Shown: positions 58,956-64,000 of the stretch, piece by piece
Numbering within the stretch: position 1 is the stretch's first letter
How the letters are laid out: the number at the start of each line of letters is the position of its first letter
Source of the DNA: CAVQXR01 sp046330455
Lineage (GTDB): Bacteria; Actinomycetota; Thermoleophilia; Gaiellales; Gaiellaceae
NCBI GenBank assembly: GCA_046330455.1
Contig: JAXLSU010000003.1
Location: forward strand, 1 to 64,000
DNA length: 64,000 nucleotides
Direction: 5' to 3'
Translations under genes and position numbers: made by a program
Notes under the pieces: generated by a model
Seen by the model: only the letters and a program-made list of their open reading frames with translations
Told to the model about the DNA's origin: nothing
The model's database searches: none

Positions 58956-60610
58956 GAGCCGCGCTGCTCCTCGTCGCGCTCGCCGCCGCGGCGGCCATCG
59001 GCACGGGACCGGCTGCCGCCGCCGGGAGCCGGGTCGCGGTCGGTATCGCCGACGGCGTGTCAGTCGACGCCGTCGCCGACAGGGTCGAGGCCGCCACCGG
59101 TGGAACCGTCGACCGCTCGCTCGAGCCCGTCGGCGCGATCGTCGTCACCGTCACCGACGCGGACGCGGCGGCTCCCGCACTCGCCTCGCTCCCCGGGGTC
59201 GAGTACGCCGAGCCGATCGAACGCAGCCGGCGCCTCGCGTTCATGCCGAGCGACCCCCTCGCGTTCCTGCAGTGGTACCTGCCCTCGATCAGGGCGTTCG
59301 ACTTCTGGGAAGCGCCTCCCACAGACCTCCCGCCCGTTCGGGTCGCGATCGTCGATTCGGGCGTGCAGGCCGACCATCCCGACCTCCAGGGACGGATCGT
59401 GACCACCCGCTCGTTCGTCGGCGGCCGCGCGACCGAGGACACCGTCGGGCACGGCACGCTGATCGCCGGCGAGATCGCCGCGTTCGCGAACAACGATCGC
59501 GGCGTCGCAGGAATCGGGCTTCCCGTCGAGCTCATCGTCGCGAAGGTCGTCGACGCCTCGGGCGGGATCACCGTCGAAGCCGAGGCGAAGGCGATCCGCT
59601 GGGCCGTCGACAACGGCGCCCAGGTCATCAACCTCAGCCTCGGCGGGCGCCGGGACCCGGTGAACCCCGCCTTCGACCAGTACTCGGCGCTCGAGCAGGA
59701 CGCCGTCGAGTACGCCTACGCCCACGGCGCCGTGATCGTCGCCGCGACGGGAAACTGCCAGGGGCCGCCCTGCCCGTACGGCTACGCGAGCTACCCGGCC
59801 GCGCTGCCCCACGTGATCGGCGTGAGCGCGATGACCCAGGCCGGGAGCGCCGCGTCGTTCTCGAACCGCGACGCCGTCTACAACGACCTGATCGCTCCCG
59901 GCACCGGAATCATCTCGACGTTTCCCGAGGCGCTCACAGACCCGCAGTGCCTGTACCCCGGCTACAGCTTCTGCGCGCTCCCCCTCTACCGGACGGGAGA
60001 CGGAACGTCGTTCTCGGCTCCGCTCGTGACCGCGGCGGTCGCGCTCATGCTGGCAACGCGCCCGAGCGTCACGACGAGCCAGATCATGAGGATCCTCCAG
60101 ACCTCCGCGACCGACCTCGGGCCGTCGGGCCGGGATGCCGCAAACGGGGCCGGGCTGCTCAACATCGAGGAGGCACTGCGGCAGGTCCTCGCCGACCCGC
60201 TTCCGGCCGCCGATTCACGGGAGCTGAACGACGACGGCACCCGGACGAACGGCGACGCGCGCAAGGCGTCGCACTCCCTCTACGGCTCGCGACCGAAGCT
60301 GACGGCCACGATCGACTACTTCGACGACCCGAGCGACGTCTACCGCGTGTACCTCCGTCGGGGGCGCACGGCGACGCTCTCTCTCACCGGCCTGGACGGG
60401 ACGAAGCCGATGATCGTCCTCTGGCGACCGGGCATCCAGCACGTCACCGAGGTCACCCGGCTGGCGGTCCGCTCCGGCTCGGTGCTCCGGTTCGGCAAGG
60501 GGGCCTCGGTCACCCTGCGCTACCGCGTCGCGAGGACGGGCTGGCACTACGTCGAGGTCAAGGCGCCGAGCCGCAAGGGCGGCGCCTACCGGCTCGCAAT
60601 CGCGAAGTAG
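58952..60610 (+). CDS. Secreted subtilisin-like serine protease (S8)
   Basis: The 552-residue protein has a signal peptide (ALLLVALAAAAAIGTGPAAAA), a propeptide of about 70 residues, and the S8 triad: Asp in AIVDSGVQADHPD, His in GHGTLIAG and Ser in GTSFSAPLV. The C-terminal 130 residues form a pre-peptidase-like beta domain (DDPSDVYRVYLRRGRTATLSL). It is exported and coupled to the SpoIID gene, so the two may work together on the cell surface. Confidence 0.93.
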   Translation: MRAALLLVALAAAAAIGTGPAAAAGSRVAVGIADGVSVDAVADRVEAATGGTVDRSLEPVGAIVVTVTDADAAAPALASLPGVEYAEPIERSRRLAFMPSDPLAFLQWYLPSIRAFDFWEAPPTDLPPVRVAIVDSGVQADHPDLQGRIVTTRSFVGGRATEDTVGHGTLIAGEIAAFANNDRGVAGIGLPVELIVAKVVDASGGITVEAEAKAIRWAVDNGAQVINLSLGGRRDPVNPAFDQYSALEQDAVEYAYAHGAVIVAATGNCQGPPCPYGYASYPAALPHVIGVSAMTQAGSAASFSNRDAVYNDLIAPGTGIISTFPEALTDPQCLYPGYSFCALPLYRTGDGTSFSAPLVTAAVALMLATRPSVTTSQIMRILQTSATDLGPSGRDAANGAGLLNIEEALRQVLADPLPAADSRELNDDGTRTNGDARKASHSLYGSRPKLTATIDYFDDPSDVYRVYLRRGRTATLSLTGLDGTKPMIVLWRPGIQHVTEVTRLAVRSGSVLRFGKGASVTLRYRVARTGWHYVEVKAPSRKGGAYRLAIAK

Positions 60611-60637
60611 CGGCACCGAACGGCGATCGGGCCGCTC

Positions 60638-61966
60638 CTACCGCTTCACCGCCTCGAGGTCTGGGACCTCCATCCGCTCGAGGATGTCCCGGAACGCGCG
60701 GTTTGCCTCGCGCAGGACCTCCTCCTCGTCGATCGTCGTGAACTCCCGGTTCAGGTAGACCGGCACGCCGTCGACGATCGTGGTCTCGACGCAGCTGCCG
60801 TTGGCCGCGAACACGAGGTGCGAGTAGACCTGATCCTTCGATCCGGGCATCAGCGGCGTGAACATCTGATTCTGCGTGTCGACGACGATCAGATCGGCCT
60901 TCTTGCCCGGGGACAGCTCGCCCGCGTCGATGTTCAGGCCCCGGTTGCCGTTCCTGCACGCCCAGCGCACGACGTCGGGCGCCTGCCCGATGCTCGCGTC
61001 GACACGGCTCGCACGGTGGATCAGGGAGGCCCACTTCATGACCTCGAACATGTCGCGGCTGTTGTTGCACTCGGCCGCGTCGTGCCCGAGTCCGACGTTG
61101 ATCCCGGCCGCGAGCATCTCGGGAAGCCGTGCGATCCCGTTTCCGAGCTTGGCGTTCGAGCTCGGGTTGTGGGAGATGTGGGTGCCCGTCTCGCGCATGA
61201 GCGCCAGCTCCCGATCGGACAGCCAGACGCAGTGGGCGGCGATGCAGTCGGGGCCGAGGATCCCGTTGTCGTAGGCGACCTCCGTCGGGCGGCGTCCGAA
61301 CATCTCCTTCGAGATCTCGACCTCCGAGAGGGACTCGTTCAGGTGGATGTGGATCCCCGTGCCCAGGTCGTTCGCGGCCGCGCGAGCCTCGCGCAGGAGC
61401 TCCTCGGAGGCGAGCGGGAGCCACTCGATCCCGATCAGCACCTGAACGCGCCCGTTTGCCGACCCGTGCTTGGCCCTGAACGCGTTCACGTTGTCCTCGA
61501 GCGTGTCGAGATGGTGCTCGGGCGTCGCTACGTCGTTCGAGAGCACGGCGCGGATCCCGATCTTCTCGGCCGCGTCGGCCAGCCCCTCGACCCGGCGGTA
61601 CATGTCGTTCACCGCGGTCACGCCGCACCTGATCGACTCGCTGTAGGAGCTGAGCGCACACCAGTACGCCTCCTCCTCCGATATCGCCCGCACGATCGGG
61701 TACCAGCACGTCTGGAGGTACTCCCAGAGCGGCAGGTGGTCGCTCCAGCCCTTCCCTACGGCGGTGTGGTAGTGGAAATCGACGAGGCCCGGCATCACGA
61801 TCCGGTCGGTCGCGTCGATCACGGTCGCGCCGTCCGTCGGCACGGCATCGGTCGTGACGGCCGCGATCCGGTCGCCCTCGATGACGACGGTGCCGCCGAA
61901 CAGGACGTTGTCGGCGTCGTCGAGCGTCAGCACGGTGCCGTTCCGGACGATGATGCGCTCGCTCAC
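60638..61966 (-). CDS. Amidohydrolase, deaminase type (TrzA/AtzA/SAH-deaminase family)
   Basis: The 442-residue protein has the HxH pair in VDFHYHTAVG, a central His in GIHIHLNES, another in AHCVWLSDREL, and the Asp in VGLGHDAAECNNSRDM, the mononuclear metal site of amino-heterocycle deaminases. These convert ring C-NH2 to C=O. The thiamin pyrimidine carries such a 4-amino group, and regulon motif e lies 25 bases upstream of its ATG, so deamination of a pyrimidine intermediate is a good hypothesis. It is 30 kb from the rest of the cluster. Confidence 0.85.
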   Translation of the reverse strand: MSERIIVRNGTVLTLDDADNVLFGGTVVIEGDRIAAVTTDAVPTDGATVIDATDRIVMPGLVDFHYHTAVGKGWSDHLPLWEYLQTCWYPIVRAISEEEAYWCALSSYSESIRCGVTAVNDMYRRVEGLADAAEKIGIRAVLSNDVATPEHHLDTLEDNVNAFRAKHGSANGRVQVLIGIEWLPLASEELLREARAAANDLGTGIHIHLNESLSEVEISKEMFGRRPTEVAYDNGILGPDCIAAHCVWLSDRELALMRETGTHISHNPSSNAKLGNGIARLPEMLAAGINVGLGHDAAECNNSRDMFEVMKWASLIHRASRVDASIGQAPDVVRWACRNGNRGLNIDAGELSPGKKADLIVVDTQNQMFTPLMPGSKDQVYSHLVFAANGSCVETTIVDGVPVYLNREFTTIDEEEVLREANRAFRDILERMEVPDLEAVKR

Positions 61967-61990
61967 GGAGACCTCCTGCGTCGTGTCCAG

Positions 61991-62009
61991 GTCATATATC
62001 AGATCCGAG
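61991..62009. promoter_or_regulatory. Shared regulon motif, site e (amidohydrolase promoter)
   Basis: GTCATATATCAGATCCGAG lies in the 64-base gap between the amidohydrolase start and the divergent trehalose-phosphatase start. It aligns with site a over TCATATAT and with the reverse complement of site c over ATATCAGAT. Confidence 0.5.
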
Positions 62010-62030
62010 CCTGCCGTCTATGCTCCGTCG

Positions 62031-62756
62031 GTGCCGGCTCCCGAGCTCCTCGCGCGCCTCGCGTCCGCACCCGGCAGGGCGGCGATCGTGCTCGACGTCG
62101 ACGGCACGCTCGCCCCCATCGTCCCGCGTCCCGAGCTCGCCACCGTCCCGGACGCCACGCGCGACCAGCTCGCGCGGCTCGTCGCCCGGTATGCCCTCGT
62201 TGCCTGCCTCAGCGGCCGGCCCGGCGGCAAGGCCGCGGCACTCGTCGGCGTCCAGGGGATCCGCTACGTCGGCAACCACGGGCTCGAGCTCCATCCCGAT
62301 CACGGACGCCTCGCAGCGGAGATCGCCGCCTTTCGCGACCGGGTCTCGGGTCTCTGGCCGGTCGAGGACAAGGTGCTCTCGCTCTCCTTCCACTATCGCG
62401 AGGCAGTCGACGAGGACGCGGCGCGCACAGACCTCGAGGCGATTGCCGGACAGGCCGAAGCGGCAGGGCTCGTGGCGCGCTGGGGGCGCAAGGTGCTCGA
62501 GATCCGCCCACGCGTCGCCGCCGACAAGGGCACCGCGATCGTCGCGATCGTCCAGGACGCCGGGGTGGCCGCCGCGCTCTACGCGGGTGACGACCGGACA
62601 GACCTGGATGCGTTCAGGGGCCTGCGCGAGGCCGGGCTTTCGCTCGCCGTGTGCGTCGCCGTCGACTCCGTCGAGGCGCCTCCAGAGCTGCTCGAGGCCG
62701 CGGATCTCGTCGTCGACGGGCCCGCCGGGATCGTCGAGCTCCTCGGCCGGCTCTAG
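62031..62756 (+). CDS. otsB: Trehalose-6-phosphate phosphatase
   Basis: The 241-residue HAD phosphatase has the nucleophile motif VLDVDGTLAPIVPRP, LSGRPGG, YVGNHGLEL, RKVLEIRP with DKGTAI, and the acidic motif YAGDDRTDLDAF. Together these are typical of OtsB, which dephosphorylates trehalose-6-phosphate. GTG at 62031 is chosen. The trehalose-phosphate synthase gene is not next to it. Confidence 0.9.
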   Translation: MPAPELLARLASAPGRAAIVLDVDGTLAPIVPRPELATVPDATRDQLARLVARYALVACLSGRPGGKAAALVGVQGIRYVGNHGLELHPDHGRLAAEIAAFRDRVSGLWPVEDKVLSLSFHYREAVDEDAARTDLEAIAGQAEAAGLVARWGRKVLEIRPRVAADKGTAIVAIVQDAGVAAALYAGDDRTDLDAFRGLREAGLSLAVCVAVDSVEAPPELLEAADLVVDGPAGIVELLGRL

Positions 62757-62786
62757 CCCGGTTTCCGGCGCTAGACACCAATTGCT

Positions 62787-62810
62787 TGACACGAATCCGA
62801 TTTCGTGTCA
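62787..62810. promoter_or_regulatory. Inverted repeat and promoter before the recombinase-like gene
   Basis: TGACACGAA and its exact reverse complement TTCGTGTCA are separated by 6 bases in an AT-rich patch. TTGACA at 62786-62791 overlaps the left arm and could be a -35. The site could be an operator or a recombination site for the adjacent serine-recombinase-like protein. Confidence 0.55.
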
Positions 62811-62836
62811 TACAGGAATTAGTGTATGCGCGTGAC

Positions 62837-63487
62837 GTGATCGGCTACGTGCGCGTCGGCTCGCTGGAGCCGCGACAGTCACGGCCCGGGCGGCGCGCCC
62901 AGCGCGACGTGATCGAAGCCGAGTGCAGGCGCCGCGGCTGGAAGCTCGTCGCCATCGAGCAGGACGTTCGCTCGGGACGGACGCTGCGGCGCCCCGGTCT
63001 CCTTCGCGCGCTCGAGGCGTGCCGGCGGGGTGACGCCGACGCCATCGTCGTGGCCCGGCTCGATCGGCTGACCTACTCGGCCTCCGATCTCGCCCGCATC
63101 GTTGCCGAATGCGAGAGCAGCGATATCGGGCTCGTGGCGCTCGACGTCGGCCTCGACCTCGAGACCGACGCGGGAAGGCGACTTGCAGTCGTGATGGCCG
63201 AGGCTGCAAGCTGGCACGAGCCGCCGCTCGCCCGGGCGCGCACGATCCTCTCGGGCACGCTCGACGAGCACGAGTCGCGGCGTCGCGGCCGCCCGAGCTC
63301 GACCCCGCAGGACGTGGCCGAGCGGATCCGCCGGCTGCGCGAAGGCGGCTCGACGCTGCAGGCGATCTGCGACCTGCTGAACGCCGAGGGCGTTCCGACT
63401 CCCCGCGGCGGAACGCACTGGCGACCGAGCTCGTTGCGCGCCATTCTCCGCCCGCCTGCGGGCGGAGCACGAACAGGGAGGATGTGA
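62837..63487 (+). CDS. Serine recombinase-like protein with altered nucleophile motif
   Basis: The product (216 residues from GTG at 62837, or 221 from GTG at 62822) has the resolvase fold: IGYVRVGS, the R in RAQRDVIEAECRRRGW, DADAIVVARLDRLTYSASDL, and a C-terminal HTH (DVAERIRRLREGGSTLQAICDLLNAEGVPTPRGGTHW). In active enzymes the first motif reads RVS with the nucleophilic serine. Here it is RVGS, so the serine is shifted or lost. The large recombinase zinc region is missing. It may be a domesticated DNA-binding protein. The stop overlaps the next gene. Confidence 0.75.
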   Translation: MIGYVRVGSLEPRQSRPGRRAQRDVIEAECRRRGWKLVAIEQDVRSGRTLRRPGLLRALEACRRGDADAIVVARLDRLTYSASDLARIVAECESSDIGLVALDVGLDLETDAGRRLAVVMAEAASWHEPPLARARTILSGTLDEHESRRRGRPSSTPQDVAERIRRLREGGSTLQAICDLLNAEGVPTPRGGTHWRPSSLRAILRPPAGGARTGRM

Positions 63488-64000
63488 TGGTAGTCCAGCT
63501 CGAGGAACGGATCGAGACGCTCGAGCGGGAGCTCGTCGACGTGCGCCGCCGGCTCGCCCTGATCGAGCCCGAGTGGGCGACGAGCGAGCAGGCGGTGGTG
63601 TGGGATCCCGATCCCGTTCCTGTCGGTGGGCCTGCCGGCCGACCCCGCGAGCCTGAGCCTGCGGGCGACAGCACGGACGTCGTCCCGTCTGCGCCCCGGG
63701 TCGCGAGCACGATGAGCGTCCTGCGGAGGCCGTTCTCGAACGTCGAGGAGCTGCTCGGCGGGCGGCTGCTCGGGCTTGCGGGTGGAGTCTCGGTGCTCGT
63801 CGGGGCGGTGTTCTTCGTCTGGCTCGCGATCGACCGCGGCTGGCTGGGCGAGGTGGCCCGGGTCGCGATCGCTCTCTCCGGCTCGACGCTGCTGCTCGGG
63901 GTCGGAGTCTGGCTCTACGAGCGACGGGGTCGCCCGCAGGCGGCCCTCGCCGCAGTCGGTGCCGCGACCGCTGCCCTCTACCTCTCGCTCGCCGCCGGGA
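63487..64000 (+). CDS. DUF2339-type membrane protein, N-terminal part (cut by window edge)
   Basis: ATG at 63487 shares one base with the previous stop and opens a frame that runs to the end of the window (171 complete codons). It begins with a coiled-coil-like QLEERIETLERELVDVRRRL, a Pro/Glu-rich linker, and then hydrophobic segments (LLGLAGGVSVLVGAVFFVWLAI, VARVAIALSGSTLLLGVGVWLY). This is the usual layout of the multi-pass DUF2339 proteins. The function is unknown, and the C-terminal part lies outside. Confidence 0.75.
   Translation, partial: MVVQLEERIETLERELVDVRRRLALIEPEWATSEQAVVWDPDPVPVGGPAGRPREPEPAGDSTDVVPSAPRVASTMSVLRRPFSNVEELLGGRLLGLAGGVSVLVGAVFFVWLAIDRGWLGEVARVAIALSGSTLLLGVGVWLYERRGRPQAALAAVGAATAALYLSLAAG

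Noticed and set aside
57422..60610. Single 1062-codon frame through the SpoIID and subtilase genes
   Set aside because: The first 510 codons are an out-of-frame reading of the SpoIID gene. The real protease begins at GTG 58952 with a signal peptide.
1..64000. CRISPR array, rRNA operon or replication origin
   Set aside because: No regularly spaced direct repeats, rRNA-like conserved blocks or DnaA-box clusters were noticed. The repeats found are palindromic and widely scattered.

Overview
The window is a very G+C-rich chromosome segment with frequent GTG starts and many 4-bp start/stop overlaps. An LLM-class (F420-type) oxidoreductase, a SpoIID/LytB protein, dTDP-rhamnose genes and large aromatic/heterocycle catabolic clusters suggest an actinomycete relative, most likely class Thermoleophilia (Gaiellales/Solirubrobacterales type). 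The lineage is inferred from gene content, because no rRNA gene is present. The only RNA gene seen is tRNA-Lys(CTT).

Layout. 1-1.5 kb: end of a flavin monooxygenase and a GT4 glycosyltransferase. 1.7-6.5 kb: a small island ending at the 3' end of tRNA-Lys, with an XRE regulator, an ImmA/IrrE protease, a PIN-like protein, a coiled-coil PD-(D/E)XK nuclease and a frameshifted tyrosine integrase. 6.6-10.5 kb: four overlapping genes for a diacetamido-uronate nucleotide sugar (WbpI/A/B/D-like). 10.5-31.7 kb: a large catabolic region (below). 31.9-42.2 kb: cold-shock protein, acetyl-CoA synthetase, M23 peptidase, SDR, ATP-grasp, deacetylase, GYD protein, aldehyde dehydrogenase and acetoacetate decarboxylase-like genes. 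42.4-49 kb: YceI and FMN reductase genes, then a six-gene leftward operon with HpaB/HpaC-type hydroxylase, extradiol dioxygenase, FAH hydrolase, P450 and Rieske protein. 49.3-54.2 kb: SnoaL, lipoprotein, FAH, glutamine-synthetase-like and macro-domain genes. 54.3-57.3 kb: rmlA-C-D-B. 57.4-60.6 kb: secreted SpoIID/LytB and subtilase. 60.6-64 kb: amidohydrolase, trehalose-phosphatase, serine-recombinase-like gene and the start of a DUF2339 membrane protein.

The most interesting system is at 10.5-31.7 kb, with an outlier at 60.6 kb. It combines a thiamin-pyrimidine ABC importer (ThiXYZ-like), three TenA paralogs and a YlmB-type deformylase. Around these are two further M20 hydrolases, an M29/NicX-like protein, a zinc alcohol dehydrogenase, an LLM oxidoreductase, a three-subunit molybdenum hydroxylase, a rhodanese, an MBL hydrolase, an acyl-CoA mutase/epimerase/CoA-transferase operon and a deaminase-type amidohydrolase. 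A GntR/FCD gene sits in the middle. Five intergenic regions (14.20, 14.95, 18.21, 25.02 and 61.99 kb) share a CRTATCTG core beside ATAT-rich sequence, which suggests one regulon. The known half of such a set salvages degraded thiamin. The oxidative and CoA-linked half, with no thiamin kinase or synthase gene in the window and no TPP riboswitch visible, suggests catabolism of the pyrimidine instead. That pathway is an inference.

Palindromic intergenic repeats built on GATGAGATCCGGCCCCTAC occur at 27.4, 32.2-32.3 and 49.8 kb.
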